A stretch of DNA of 64,000 nt from JAIQFV01 sp041494885 (GTDB lineage Bacteria > Acidobacteriota > Terriglobia > JAIQFV01). The stretch is taken from the NCBI GenBank assembly GCA_041494885.1, contig JBGQBO010000003.1, forward strand, positions 1 through 64,000, in the 5' to 3' direction. Made by a program: the position numbers and the translations under genes. The notes below the pieces were generated by a model, which was given only the letters and a program-made list of their open reading frames with translations, did no database searches and was not told the origin of the DNA. Of this stretch, positions 1 to 8,358 are shown piece by piece. Position 1 is the first letter of the stretch, and each line of letters starts with the position of its first letter.

Positions 1-62
1 AGTATCCCGAGTACGGCAAATACTGGGAACCCATTGGGGAATGGAAGTACTATCATGAATGA
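1..62 (+). CDS. C-terminal end of a cassette gene, function unknown
   Basis: The third frame is open from the window start to a TGA at 60-62 and encodes about 19 residues rich in aromatic residues (Tyr, Trp). The stop lies 7 bp before the first attC, the position expected for the gene of the cassette that this attC closes. Too little is visible to name it. The other two forward frames give less protein-like sequence, so frame choice is reasonable but not certain. Confidence 0.5.
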   Translation, partial: YPEYGKYWEPIGEWKYYHE

Positions 63-68
63 CCGTCC

Positions 69-143
69 GCCTAACCCGCGCGTGCACCCGACCGGCGCGA
101 AGAACAAGAGCGCGCCGGGCGGGTGACGCGCTGGTCGTTAGGC
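69..143 (+). repeat. attC site 1 (75 bp, main family)
   Basis: It starts with GCCTAAC and ends with GTTAGGC. Between them lie the GC-rich imperfect inverted arms (left arm with GTGCACCC, right arm with GGGTGACGCGC) shared by ten sites in this array. Confidence 0.92.
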
Positions 144-306
144 ATCTCGTGGAAAGTGGTTAGCAGGGGAGCAGATTTGTGGTCCTGCTGCCATGGTTTT
201 GCTGGAAGCGGGTTCTTAAACTCTCGGCTAGTAATTTATGATTATCGATTCCTTAAACGCGTTCCCACTAGCTTAGGCTGAGTGCCAATCCCTCAGGGGA
301 AATTAT

Positions 307-558
307 ATGAAAAAGAAGGTTTGGATTGCGTTTGTCCTATGTCAAGTACTGGGTACCACAATTCCACTTTTCACGAATATCCACTCGAACATACTGCCGG
401 CTTTTGGGATAGTGTTCTTGGCACCTGGAATTCTTGTGCTATTCCTTTTTCCCGAGCTCTCGCTCAAAATCGGCATGGCTCTCTCAATTCCAATTAATTT
501 TGTGTGCTGGTATTTCGCCTTTCGAAATTGGCGATCTGGTAAAGGACAATCACAATGA
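307..558 (+). CDS. Small hydrophobic membrane protein, unknown function
   Basis: An 83-residue protein starting with MKKKVW, preceded by a GGGGA ribosome-binding site 5-6 bases upstream. Two or three hydrophobic segments cover most of its length (about residues 5-22, 28-48 and 55-72). It ends in a short basic tail (RNWRSGKGQSQ). It is the only plausible gene of the cassette that starts at 137 (GTTAGGC) and ends at the attC starting at 680. I do not recognise the family. An inner-membrane location is inferred from hydrophobicity only. Confidence 0.6.
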   Translation: MKKKVWIAFVLCQVLGTTIPLFTNIHSNILPAFGIVFLAPGILVLFLFPELSLKIGMALSIPINFVCWYFAFRNWRSGKGQSQ

Positions 559-679
559 CGGTTTAACCACGCTCGGTTTGCAGCAAATCTCACTGTTCTT
601 CACTGGTCAGCTGATCATCGATGCGTGAACGTCGAGGGCTAATTGAGAGGAAGTGGCGATTCCGGATTTTTCATCGAAT

Positions 680-754
680 GCCTAACCCGCGCGTGCACCC
701 GGCCGGCGCAAAGAGCCAGAGCGCGCCGGACGGGTGACGCGCTGGTCGTTAGCT
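680..754 (+). repeat. attC site 2 (75 bp, main family)
   Basis: Cores are GCCTAAC and GTTAGCT. The left core is the exact complement of the GTTAGGC that opened this cassette at 137. The unusual right core GTTAGCT is matched by the AGCTAAC that opens the next attC. Confidence 0.92.
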
Positions 755-765
755 GGTCAACAAAC

Positions 766-1452
766 ATGCATAGGATCTGGAAGATCATTGCCATGTCGGT
801 AGTGCTGAGCGGATACGCACCACTCAGCATGGCGTCGGACTCTGTATGCCAGAGCCTACCCCAGCGGGGTTACGAAGACGAACTCTTCGCAGCGATTGCC
901 CGCGCTCATGAATTGCTAGATCTGGGCAGCGTGTCGCTACCGCCCGGGTATCGAGAGATTTGGATTCGCGGACATCTTTCAAACGTCTGTTGCTGGCCCA
1001 CTCCCATGCTCCGGCTAGTCGAGGGCCCTAGCGACATCCGAGGGGAGCTTCTTCTGTTTCGAAGGCTTCTCCTCAGATCCGGGAATCCCGCCCCTCGTGC
1101 CGATGAACGTTGTGTGCCGCTGCGTGAGCAGCATGTCTGTGTCCGGCCATGGACGTTGAGATCAGGTGACTGGGCGACTGTGGCCAGGACCCTAGAGGAA
1201 CTTGGCGCGTGGTCGATTGCCGAGTCGTGTGAAATCACTCGGAACGCCGACGGAAGCGGCGGCATGACGACGATTGGCGACGCCGGAAATCTGTACATTC
1301 AACGCCTGGTCGGGACAGAGTTCAGTTCCTACAGTTGCAATGCACCCAACTTGAGGGCGACACCCGTGGGACGAAAGGCGAACGCGATTTACGAGTATTT
1401 CTGCGGCTTGGGTGGGCCGATCCCACACGAGCACGATGCAATCGCCCGATGA
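766..1452 (+). CDS. Exported cysteine-containing protein, unknown function
   Basis: Read from the ATG at 766 the protein has 228 residues. It begins with a Sec-type signal peptide (basic MHRIWK, hydrophobic stretch to about residue 22, then SMAS-DS as a likely cleavage region). The frame is open further upstream to 643, but that extension runs backwards through the attC and is therefore not native. The mature part holds eight or more cysteines, including a CC pair near residue 73, which suggests disulfide bonds in the periplasm. An alternative start is the ATG at 793. No family is recognised. Confidence 0.6.
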   Translation: MHRIWKIIAMSVVLSGYAPLSMASDSVCQSLPQRGYEDELFAAIARAHELLDLGSVSLPPGYREIWIRGHLSNVCCWPTPMLRLVEGPSDIRGELLLFRRLLLRSGNPAPRADERCVPLREQHVCVRPWTLRSGDWATVARTLEELGAWSIAESCEITRNADGSGGMTTIGDAGNLYIQRLVGTEFSSYSCNAPNLRATPVGRKANAIYEYFCGLGGPIPHEHDAIAR

Positions 1453-1459
1453 ACATGCC

Positions 1460-1516
1460 AGCTAACTAGTGGCTGCACCTGACGGCGGCCACCGCAGGTG
1501 AGCCACGACGTTAGGC
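1460..1516 (+). repeat. attC site 3 (57 bp)
   Basis: Cores are AGCTAAC and GTTAGGC. This is a short site, different in sequence from the 75-bp family (GGCTGCACCTGACGG left arm, CCGCAGGTGAGCC right arm). Confidence 0.88.
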
Positions 1517-1563
1517 GGCTACCGTGTTGCAGGGACGAACATAGGGAGAAAAGGAGCGATGCG

Positions 1564-2004
<441 letters not shown>

Positions 2005-2025
2005 CCGCAGGCGCGATGGGGCTCC

Positions 2026-2118
2026 GCCCAACTAGAGGTTGCACCGGACGCCGCTCATCCACTCTGTTCCGTTCCTTAGAACACCGTCGCGCGGTGCCGG
2101 TGAATCTGGTCGTTGGGC
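2026..2118 (+). repeat. attC site 4 (93 bp)
   Basis: Cores are GCCCAAC and GTTGGGC, which complement each other. The internal sequence is unlike the main family. Confidence 0.85.
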
Positions 2119-2148
2119 GGCTTCCTGTTGGGCCCACTTTGCAAGAAC

Positions 2149-3063
2149 ATGCTGAGCAAAAAAGTCCTACAATTTATTCTCTTAACATTCCTAATTAGTT
2201 GGTCAGCGGCTTTGGCCGCATACCTGCTCCACATAACATACGGCTCAATCCTGAGCTACGTCATTATCGCAGTTTGTTATATGCCCGCACCCGCTTATGC
2301 CACTTTGATCTTACAGAAGCTGGTCTATCGCGGTACGTTGACGCCATACGGGTTCACGCTCAAGAACCTATCACTGCGCTGGCTCTTGATAACTACCGTC
2401 GGCTTTGTATGGTTCATCGTCCTGGGGACATTTGTGGTCATTGGCATATTGGGAAACGTATTCGGAGTAGCTCCCTTTGGCAGGATTGATTTCAGCGAAG
2501 CTGCGTTTTTACATCAGCTCACAATCTTTGCGCGCGGGTTTTTTGGTAACGTGCCTCAACATCTTCCGATTCCGCCTGTTGCCATCTTCTTGCTAAGCCT
2601 GGTGCAAGGTGTTGTCGCCGGATTTACCGTCAATCTTCCATTCACTTTTGGAGAAGAGTTGGGCTGGCGCGGATTGTTGTTGAGAGAGACACAACAGTCA
2701 GGATTTCTGAGAAGCAACTTATTTATTGGCGTGGTGTGGGGATTATGGCACGCACCGATCATTGCGCAAGGGCACAACTATCCGGGCCATCCTGTAGCGG
2801 GAATATTTATGATGACGTTATTTACAACGACTCTATCTTTCCCGATGGCATATTGCCGATTTAAATCAAGGAGTATTCTGGGGCCAAGTGCACTTCATGG
2901 AATGTTCAATCCGCTCGGGGTGCTGACGGCGCTGTTTGTAGTAGCTGCAAACCCGCTGTTTGGATTTGTCGCAGGCATCGCTGGTATTGCAGTCGTCTTA
3001 TTATTGACAGTGGGTATATATTTCTTTGATGGGAACTTTATACGAGACTATCACGCATTGTGA
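2149..3063 (+). CDS. CPBP-family intramembrane metalloprotease
   Basis: A 304-residue protein with about eight hydrophobic segments. It carries the three conserved motifs of the CPBP (CAAX protease/bacteriocin-processing, Abi) family. These are the EE...R motif in GEELGWRG (about residue 181), a His in a membrane helix (GLWHAP, about 205), and a second His (ALHGMFN, about 254). Members are membrane glutamic/metal-type proteases used in prenyl-protein processing or bacteriocin self-protection. Start 2149 gives the usual N terminus; the frame upstream enters the attC. Base composition is lower in GC than the neighbouring cassettes, in line with separate origins of cassettes. Confidence 0.85.
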   Translation: MLSKKVLQFILLTFLISWSAALAAYLLHITYGSILSYVIIAVCYMPAPAYATLILQKLVYRGTLTPYGFTLKNLSLRWLLITTVGFVWFIVLGTFVVIGILGNVFGVAPFGRIDFSEAAFLHQLTIFARGFFGNVPQHLPIPPVAIFLLSLVQGVVAGFTVNLPFTFGEELGWRGLLLRETQQSGFLRSNLFIGVVWGLWHAPIIAQGHNYPGHPVAGIFMMTLFTTTLSFPMAYCRFKSRSILGPSALHGMFNPLGVLTALFVVAANPLFGFVAGIAGIAVVLLLTVGIYFFDGNFIRDYHAL

Positions 3064-3108
3064 GTTGAATGTGCGGTTAAAGCAGGCCGCTCATCAGGCC
3101 TTGCCGCC

Positions 3109-3198
3109 GCCCAACAATGTGTTGCAGCCGAGTGCGCGAGCCGGCTTTACAGATATCACTACCACTCCACGCGCACCGGCTTAACACTGGCGTTAGGC
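3109..3198 (+). repeat. attC site 5 (90 bp)
   Basis: Cores are GCCCAAC and GTTAGGC. The left core complements the GTTGGGC that opened this cassette at 2112. Confidence 0.87.
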
Positions 3199-3283
3199 GC
3201 AGTCAGCGCACGCATAAACCGCTGACGCCGGGCCACATAGGTCGTGTATCGGTATACCATATGACTCCCAAGGAGCGCCCCCC

Positions 3284-3661
3284 ATGAAGCAGAACGATCT
3301 CTTGAGTGTGACCTCGATACTCTCCGTGCTTCTGCTTGCACTGCATATCTCGCAGGACATCGTCTTCGGGTTCGACCGCGCGGGGCTCAATCATCTTGTC
3401 GGCGTCGCGATCCTGCTCGTCGTTGTCTGCGGCGCCGTGCTGCTGCGAGAACGGCCATCGGGCAAGGTAATCATGCTACTTGGCGGCGTGATGGCCGCCG
3501 GGATGCTGCCTCTGCACATGCGGAATGGATTGCGCCCGGAGTTTCTCGCGAAGAGCGGCGCCCTACTATTCATCTGGACTCTCTATGTCCTCGGAGTGAC
3601 CGGTGCATTCTCGGCTATCCTCGCGATCCGGGCGTTGCTCGCTCGGCGGATCGCTTCGTGA
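3284..3661 (+). CDS. Four-helix membrane protein, unknown function
   Basis: A 125-residue protein starting at an ATG with AAGGAG about 9 bases upstream. It has four hydrophobic segments (about residues 7-28, 36-53, 62-77 and 90-115), and short charged loops such as RERPSGK. No catalytic motif is visible and I do not recognise the family. It is the only gene in its cassette. About 115 bp between its stop and the next attC hold nothing recognisable. Confidence 0.68.
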   Translation: MKQNDLLSVTSILSVLLLALHISQDIVFGFDRAGLNHLVGVAILLVVVCGAVLLRERPSGKVIMLLGGVMAAGMLPLHMRNGLRPEFLAKSGALLFIWTLYVLGVTGAFSAILAIRALLARRIAS

Positions 3662-3777
3662 AGAAGCGGCTTGGCGGCGTGAGCTACTTCCCTTTGCCGT
3701 GCCCGGGTCGGCGCGTCATCGCCGTGGCTGGCGTCAGGAGCAGGAAGGCCCATTGCACAACGGTCGCAGCCGCCCCT

Positions 3778-3837
3778 GCCTAACAACCGGTTGCAGCGGA
3801 CGGCGCTGCGCGCCGCCGCTGAACCGCAACGTTAGGC
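3778..3837 (+). repeat. attC site 6 (60 bp)
   Basis: Cores are GCCTAAC and GTTAGGC. The stem sequence (TTGCAGCGGACGGCGC) is shared with the sites at 16275 and 16880, so this is a second, 60-bp attC family in the array. Confidence 0.9.
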
Positions 3838-3844
3838 AGACAAC

Positions 3845-4582
3845 ATGAACAGACTGAAGATAATTGTGGCGGTCGTAGGAATGGTCATCGGGGGCGCTGC
3901 GTGTAGGCGCTCTGAGATCTCTTTTCCGCCGGCAGCGACTGAGGAAGAACTGGCGGTCAGAGGGCTGCAACGGCTTCAGTCGGCTGATGCCGCCCAGGAC
4001 GCAGACGCAGCGGTCGCCCGACGGGACTACCGTCTGGTAGCGGTGGCCTTGTTTGTCCCGGTCATTCCCGCCGGCGAACCCGTACCTGAACGGTACATGA
4101 AAGGTCTTTGCTCTTACCGCGCCATTCCGTTCACCTCCGACTCCGGCGGCGAGGCGGTCTGGCGGCTAAATGCATATGCGGAGGAGTACGCGCGGAGGTA
4201 CAACGAGCGCCTCCTCGAACGGATGGGTGTGGAGACTGTGTGTCCGTCCGAGCCCGGCGTTGCAGCGGAGAATGCCACGAGCGCCGTCATCGCGGAGATT
4301 GAAAGCGCGAACCCCACACGCGACACCGACGTCGCCATAGCCGAGCGCGACTACCGAATAGTTGTTTTCGGTGGAAAGAAGGCGCGAGCGCCTGGGCCTG
4401 TGGCGCTGGCACAAGCGTTCTTTGCCGGTCGATGCGGCTTCCGGACGTTTGATCACACGAATCTCGAGAATCCGACGCCGACCGAGGTTAGGCTGAACGC
4501 CCTCGTCGAACGATACGCCGCTGTGTACAATGGTCGACTCGTCGAGCAGGTGGGACTCAGGCGGATCTGCAAAGATCGTTGA
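3845..4582 (+). CDS. Predicted lipoprotein with two tandem homologous domains
   Basis: A 245-residue protein. Residues 1-20 form a lipoprotein signal ending in the lipobox IGGAAC, so Cys20 is probably lipidated. The mature part contains two copies of the same ~85-residue unit, at about residues 48-135 and 156-242. Shared landmarks are a D-A/V-A-V/I-A-x-R-D-Y-R entry motif, a G-x-C-x-F/Y-R-x-F stretch, and a RLNA-x-V/A-E-x-YA-x-x-YN-x-RL helix. Each copy ends in a conserved Val-x-x-Ile/Val-Cys. I do not recognise the family. The start lies only 8 bases after the attC end, so the cassette has almost no leader. Confidence 0.75.
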   Translation: MNRLKIIVAVVGMVIGGAACRRSEISFPPAATEEELAVRGLQRLQSADAAQDADAAVARRDYRLVAVALFVPVIPAGEPVPERYMKGLCSYRAIPFTSDSGGEAVWRLNAYAEEYARRYNERLLERMGVETVCPSEPGVAAENATSAVIAEIESANPTRDTDVAIAERDYRIVVFGGKKARAPGPVALAQAFFAGRCGFRTFDHTNLENPTPTEVRLNALVERYAAVYNGRLVEQVGLRRICKDR

Positions 4583-4615
4583 ACTTCACGCGAGGCTACG
4601 CCCGCGCGACATGCT

Positions 4616-4691
4616 GCCTAACCCGCGCGTGCACCCGGCCGGCGCAAAGAGCACAAGCGCGCCGGGCGGGTAACGCGCCGTCTCGTTAGGT
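4616..4691 (+). repeat. attC site 7 (76 bp, main family)
   Basis: Cores are GCCTAAC and GTTAGGT. The right core differs from its neighbours and is complemented by the ACCTAAC that opens the next site. Confidence 0.92.
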
Positions 4692-4702
4692 TGGCCGAAG
4701 AA

Positions 4703-5017
4703 TTAGGAGGAGGAAAGGATTCGACCGAGCGCTCGTTTCGGAGTTCCCAAGGCGAGTAATGAGCGGACAAGGAGGTCGAGAGAAACGGACGGGTCACCAG
4801 CCTCCATCTTCGCGACTCGGGACTGGCTGGACTTGAGAAGCCTTGCGGCTTGTTGTTGGGTGAGTCTCTTCTCACGTCGGCGCCGCTGAAACGTCTTACT
4901 CAGAGCAACCTTCATTTCGATGTAGGCGGCTTCCTCAGTGGAAAGATCCAGAAATTCTTGGACCGTGCCGACTTTCCAGCCCTTACTTTCGAGACGCTTT
5001 CTTTTTGTTATCTCCAT
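4703..5017 (-). CDS. HigA-like antitoxin with XRE-type helix-turn-helix
   Basis: A 104-residue protein with a helix-turn-helix of the Cro/cI type at about residues 50-85 (RLTQQQAARLL followed by KSSQSRVAKMEAG). The N-terminal ~45 residues look like the toxin-neutralising part seen in HigA2-type antitoxins. It lies 15 bases downstream of the toxin gene on the minus strand; toxin-first order is the hallmark of higBA modules. It probably represses the pair from the palindrome at 5376-5393. The module is inverted relative to every other cassette gene here. Confidence 0.82.
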   Translation of the reverse strand: MEITKRKRLESKGWKVGTVQEFLDLSTEEAAYIEMKVALSKTFQRRRREKRLTQQQAARLLKSSQSRVAKMEAGDPSVSLDLLVRSLLALGTPKRALGRILSSS

Positions 5018-5032
5018 GGGTGTTATTCTCCG

Positions 5033-5362
5033 TCATTCCTCATACTGGCGGACCCTGCGCTTGCAGGCATCGATCACCGAACGAGGCGTCGAGTGAGTTT
5101 TCTTTTGAAAGACATCCAGAATGAGGATCGCATCGTCATCAATTCTGTAGAGGATCCGCCAAGTCATGTTTTCATCGTTGATTCGCAGTTCATGGCAACG
5201 GGGTCCAATCGAAGCCAAGGGCCGGGACGCGGGCATGGCGAGGCGCTCGCCATTTTGGAGCTGTCTCAGCAAGAATCCCGCCTCCAGTCGTGCTCGTCTG
5301 GAAAAGGGTGGTGTTTTGATCTCTCCTTGCAACCACACCAGCGGCTTAGGCGGCTGTTCCAT
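5033..5362 (-). CDS. HigB/RelE-type mRNA-interferase toxin (Gp49-like)
   Basis: A 109-residue protein with the Gp49/HigB-like N-terminal signature (LVWLQGEIKTPPFS), the central R-x-x-ELRI strand, the WRI-L-YRID strand, and the FQKKT-x-S-TP segment before a basic C-terminal helix. RelE-fold toxins of this type cleave mRNA at the ribosome. The start at 5362 keeps the conserved N-terminal region. No Shine-Dalgarno sequence precedes it, and the promoter is so close that the transcript may be nearly leaderless. It is followed by its antitoxin on the minus strand. Confidence 0.83.
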   Translation of the reverse strand: MEQPPKPLVWLQGEIKTPPFSRRARLEAGFLLRQLQNGERLAMPASRPLASIGPRCHELRINDENMTWRILYRIDDDAILILDVFQKKTHSTPRSVIDACKRRVRQYEE

Positions 5363-5371
5363 GCAAGAATG

Positions 5372-5400
5372 AGATTATGTCATAACTGACATATTGTCAA
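5372..5400 (-). promoter_or_regulatory. Promoter and operator of the inverted toxin-antitoxin pair
   Basis: On the minus strand, a perfect -35 box TTGACA (5395-5400) lies 17 bases from TAATCT (5372-5377). Between and over them is an inverted repeat with arms TATGTCA and TGACATA separated by four bases (5376-5393). The palindrome overlapping the promoter is the layout expected for autorepression by the antitoxin. The predicted transcription start falls within about 5 bases of the toxin start codon. Confidence 0.72.
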
Positions 5401-5422
5401 GTGGCAAGTGTTAACGGCGGCA

Positions 5423-5497
5423 ACCTAACCCGCGCGTGCACCCGGCCGGCGCAAAGAGCCAAAGCGCGCCGGACGGGTGACGCGCTGGTCGTTAGGT
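5423..5497 (+). repeat. attC site 8 (75 bp, main family)
   Basis: Cores are ACCTAAC and GTTAGGT. The left core complements the GTTAGGT that opened the toxin-antitoxin cassette, so that module entered as one cassette. Confidence 0.92.
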
Positions 5498-5603
5498 TGC
5501 CGCGACAAAAGGGAGAGCCCCATTCATGAGATGTGTATTCCTGCTCAGTGCTACAGCTCTTGCCCAATCGACGACATAAGCTCAAGGGAGTCCACAAAAC
5601 GTC

Positions 5604-6221
5604 ATGAACCATCTCCTGACTATTGTCGAAATACTCTTCACCGTCGTTGTTCCCCTACTTGTACTCTACTTGAGGGGAACGTGGAAACAACAAACGATGA
5701 TGGCGTGCGTGTCTATCATTCCGATACTGTGGTATTTCGTCTACGCGCCTATGCATGAATTGAGCCATCTGCTTGGCGCATACCTTGTTGGTGCTCAGAT
5801 TGTCGAAGTCAAGCTCATTCCTAGGTTTTGGGTTGGAGAGACTGCTGTGGCGTGGATCAAAGCAGAGGGTTTCACCAGCGAATGGAGTCAGTTGATTGCG
5901 ACTATCTCGCCTTACGTTCTCAATCTGGTGAGCATTGCCATCGGCGTTGGCATACTTCAACGGAAGCTCTCTCGTAACGCTTTTCTCGTTGGATTTCTCT
6001 TCATGTTCCTGTGCTTGCGACCTGCTTTCGACTTTGTATGTGAAACCGTTGGATTTGCTACAGGCTTCAGAGGTGATCTATTTCACATTGCGCTCACTGT
6101 AGGTGGCTTTGCTACGTGGACCTTCCTGGCAGTATCAATTGCATTTTCCATGTATGCCAATATCGTCATCATTGGGAGGTTTAAGGGATTTCCGAAGGAG
6201 GGAGCAAAGGCGGCAACCTAA
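5604..6221 (+). CDS. Membrane protein with HELSH motif, putative site-2-like metalloprotease
   Basis: A 205-residue protein with five or six hydrophobic segments. After the second segment it carries HELSHLLGAYLVGA (about residues 51-64). This HExxH zinc motif sits in a membrane-associated helix, as in M50-type proteases, but the second metal-ligand motif of M50 enzymes (NxxPxxxLDG) is not evident, so activity is uncertain. The stop codon TAA is formed by the attC core ACCTAAC that follows. The start has no strong ribosome-binding site. It is the only gene of its cassette. Confidence 0.68.
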   Translation: MNHLLTIVEILFTVVVPLLVLYLRGTWKQQTMMACVSIIPILWYFVYAPMHELSHLLGAYLVGAQIVEVKLIPRFWVGETAVAWIKAEGFTSEWSQLIATISPYVLNLVSIAIGVGILQRKLSRNAFLVGFLFMFLCLRPAFDFVCETVGFATGFRGDLFHIALTVGGFATWTFLAVSIAFSMYANIVIIGRFKGFPKEGAKAAT

Positions 6222-6346
6222 CCAGCGGCTGCACCTGACGCCGCGCCACGGGCACCGGGGTCGCCGCCTTAGTCATTTATAGGTTTTGGCTGGAGATATC
6301 CAGCTCAGCAGTCGTTTGCGGCGCAGGTGAGCCGCGACCGTTAGGC
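6216..6346 (+). repeat. attC site 9 (131 bp, longest)
   Basis: Cores are ACCTAAC and GTTAGGC, with arms like those of site 3 (GGCTGCACCTGACG left, GCAGGTGAGCCGCGACC right). A long extra loop lies between the arms. Confidence 0.83.
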
Positions 6347-6365
6347 CGATTGAGCTTGTCCGGCA

Positions 6366-7028
6366 ATGAGAAAGAAATTAGTCCTTTTAGTTTTTGTGAC
6401 CCTCGTTTTCACGGGCAGTGGCCTTTTCATGTTTTGGCCCATCTTTGAACGAGTGCCCACTCCAGAACGGGTCGCCCTTCAGATCAAAGAAACGGAAGAA
6501 GCACATTTGAGGCGAGAGGCAGACGAGGATGGGAAGTTGGCCGCCACAGGCTCATTGCCGAACCTGACGGTCCCAGAAATCGTTAGAACACCAGCCCGAT
6601 ACGACAAGAGACTCGTGCGTTTGCGTGGGTGTGTATTCATGGGGTTCGAGATATCATCACTGGTGGACTGTGAACGCCCTCGGGCCAATTACGGAGAAGT
6701 AATTTGGCTGACCACGATAGATCAAATCCTAAACGACGAAAGGATGTTAAAGGAGCCCTCGCTACAGGAAATCCTCGGCCACGAAATGATTTTAAATCAG
6801 AAGCAGCACTGGAGAGATCCGCTGCCTGAAACCGAATCTCAAGTTGCGCTGAGGAAACAGATCCTAGGGCCTCGTATGGTGTGGGCGCGCGTGGTGGTTG
6901 ACGGTGAGTGTCAATCCAGTCGGGGTGCGTATGGTCATTTGGGTGCTTATAAGTATCAGCTTATACTGCACCGGTTTATTCAGGCCTCTACTCAAACGAG
7001 GGACAAAAACACAGGTCCACAAAGGTAA
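6366..7028 (+). CDS. Membrane-anchored or exported protein, unknown function
   Basis: A 220-residue protein with a basic N terminus (MRKK), one hydrophobic segment to about residue 28, then a soluble domain. The soluble part has a charged helix (about residues 35-60), a strand pattern ending in a GCVF motif, a second Cys in VDCERP, and a third in DGECQS near residue 181. The C-terminal tail is polar. No family is recognised. By topology it would be a single-pass periplasmic protein or cleaved by signal peptidase. Confidence 0.65.
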   Translation: MRKKLVLLVFVTLVFTGSGLFMFWPIFERVPTPERVALQIKETEEAHLRREADEDGKLAATGSLPNLTVPEIVRTPARYDKRLVRLRGCVFMGFEISSLVDCERPRANYGEVIWLTTIDQILNDERMLKEPSLQEILGHEMILNQKQHWRDPLPETESQVALRKQILGPRMVWARVVVDGECQSSRGAYGHLGAYKYQLILHRFIQASTQTRDKNTGPQR

Positions 7029-7071
7029 TTACATTTGAGCCTTATTGTAGCGTTCTCATTCATCGAGGGAC

Positions 7072-7146
7072 AGCCAACCCGCGCGTGCACCCGACCGGCG
7101 CAGGAAGCCAAAGCGCGCCGGGCAGGTGACGCGCTACTCGTTAGAC
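7072..7146 (+). repeat. attC site 10 (75 bp, main family, altered left core)
   Basis: The right core is GTTAGAC. The left core is decayed to AGCCAAC instead of the GCCTAAC expected from the cassette start at 6340. The stems match the main family. Confidence 0.85.
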
Positions 7147-7180
7147 TGCCCATATCAATGTTCCAGGAGGTGAAATACCT

Positions 7181-7801
7181 ATGAAACTTGACTTCCTAAA
7201 TTCTTTGAATGTTGCTGCGACCGCCGCCAAGTCGCTTGTCGATGTGTGGAGCACGATCAGGGATCGAAAAGATCGCGAAACTGCAAGTATGCTTGCTGAC
7301 CTTACCGACCTGATGGAAGAACTGCGTAAAACCCATTCGACCATCGTTAAACTGGTCAGCCCTCTACGTCGCATTCCTGATTCCCCTTCAACTTTCGTCA
7401 ATGACTTTAAGAACGTTTACAACGATTTTCGTGATTTCTACGATGCCCACGATTTCGGGGACGAGAGGACACATTGCCATAAGATCATCCAGATAGAGAA
7501 TCGAATGCTAAAGCGTAAACCGCTATTTGGATCAAACCAACAGTGGACAGATTTGTATGCAAGTTTAAAGGCTCTCAGCAATGCTGATCTAGACATTATT
7601 GATTACCAGTTCAAGCCGTTTATGGCTTGGTTTGATCAGACAATGAACAGAATCAACTCCCTGGTAGATAACAATGATCTAACTCAAGCAATATCTGAAA
7701 GAAGGGCATTCCTTGGTAGTTTGGGACAAGAGTACGACAAGAATAAAGCGATGCTAGAAGAGATGACTGACACGGTGGGAAAACTAACAGCAGGACTGTG
7801 A
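7181..7801 (+). CDS. Alpha-helical soluble protein, unknown function
   Basis: A 206-residue protein with a very good ribosome-binding site (AGGAGGTG) ahead of its ATG. It is acidic/basic mixed, without signal peptide or long hydrophobic segment. Most of it is predicted by eye to be helical, with heptad-like stretches at about 28-60 (DRKDRETASMLADLTDLMEE) and in the last 50 residues. Two Trp-Phe/Asp spots (QQWTDLY, MAWFDQT) are notable. I do not recognise the family. A cytoplasmic structural or regulatory role is possible but unproven. GC content is lower than in its neighbours. Confidence 0.68.
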   Translation: MKLDFLNSLNVAATAAKSLVDVWSTIRDRKDRETASMLADLTDLMEELRKTHSTIVKLVSPLRRIPDSPSTFVNDFKNVYNDFRDFYDAHDFGDERTHCHKIIQIENRMLKRKPLFGSNQQWTDLYASLKALSNADLDIIDYQFKPFMAWFDQTMNRINSLVDNNDLTQAISERRAFLGSLGQEYDKNKAMLEEMTDTVGKLTAGL

Positions 7802-7846
7802 ATTCAAATTAACTGGCAATAAATAATCGTGCTACGCTCATCCGGC

Positions 7847-7919
7847 TTCTAACCCGCGTGCACCCGACCGGCGCATAATGCACAAGCGCGCCGGGCGGGT
7901 GACGCGCCAGACGTTAGAC
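7847..7919 (+). repeat. attC site 11 (73 bp, main family)
   Basis: The cores are TTCTAAC (one base off the expected GTCTAAC) and GTTAGAC, with the main-family stems shortened by two bases on the left arm. Confidence 0.88.
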
Positions 7920-7934
7920 CGCCAGAGACGCCCA

Positions 7935-8327
7935 ATGAAGTGGTTCGTGACCGTGCTTGTGATGAAATGTCAGGTCGGAAGTGACCCTCGCGAACTGTGG
8001 GACGAGCAAGTGCATCTTCTGCGTGCCTCGGGCGCGGAAGACGCTTTCGCACGGGCGCAGAAGCTTGGGAAAGGCGAGGCTCATAGCTATCTGAATTCGC
8101 ACGGCGAAAAGGTATCATGGAACTTCGTCGGCATAGGTGAGCTTCAGGAACTGCTAGAGTCGAGAATTCGTTCGGGAATCGAGGTTTACAGCACGCTCAG
8201 TCGTGGGCTCAAATCGCCGCGCGTTTTGAGAAAATCTGAGCTGAATGTGTTTCGGTTTCAGCGAGACCGGAACAAAACGGCAAAGGAGCTACTGCCGAAG
8301 GAACTCAAACCCTTTGCGCCAAGGTGA
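7935..8327 (+). CDS. DUF4288-like protein
   Basis: A 130-residue protein beginning MKWFVTVLVMKCQV, the N-terminal strand typical of DUF4288 proteins. It is followed by a 'WDEQVHLL-A--AEDAFARAQKLG' helix and the 'VSWNFVGIGELQEL' segment that completes the domain at about residue 80. A basic extension of about 50 residues follows. The function of DUF4288 is not known. Start 7935 is taken because upstream in-frame sequence lies inside the attC. Only gene of its cassette. Confidence 0.72.
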   Translation: MKWFVTVLVMKCQVGSDPRELWDEQVHLLRASGAEDAFARAQKLGKGEAHSYLNSHGEKVSWNFVGIGELQELLESRIRSGIEVYSTLSRGLKSPRVLRKSELNVFRFQRDRNKTAKELLPKELKPFAPR

Positions 8328-8358
8328 CGTGTTGGTTCCAGGCTGAGACCCACTGGCG

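Noticed and set aside
643..765. N-terminal extension of the exported-protein frame through attC site 2
   Set aside because: It translates the attC itself; the signal peptide begins at 766, so the extension is a chance open frame.
5397..5612. Minus-strand frames over attC sites with a recurrent peptide (R-V-H-A-R-V-R type)
   Set aside because: The same peptide recurs at many sites because the DNA repeats. These are translations of the attC stems, not genes.
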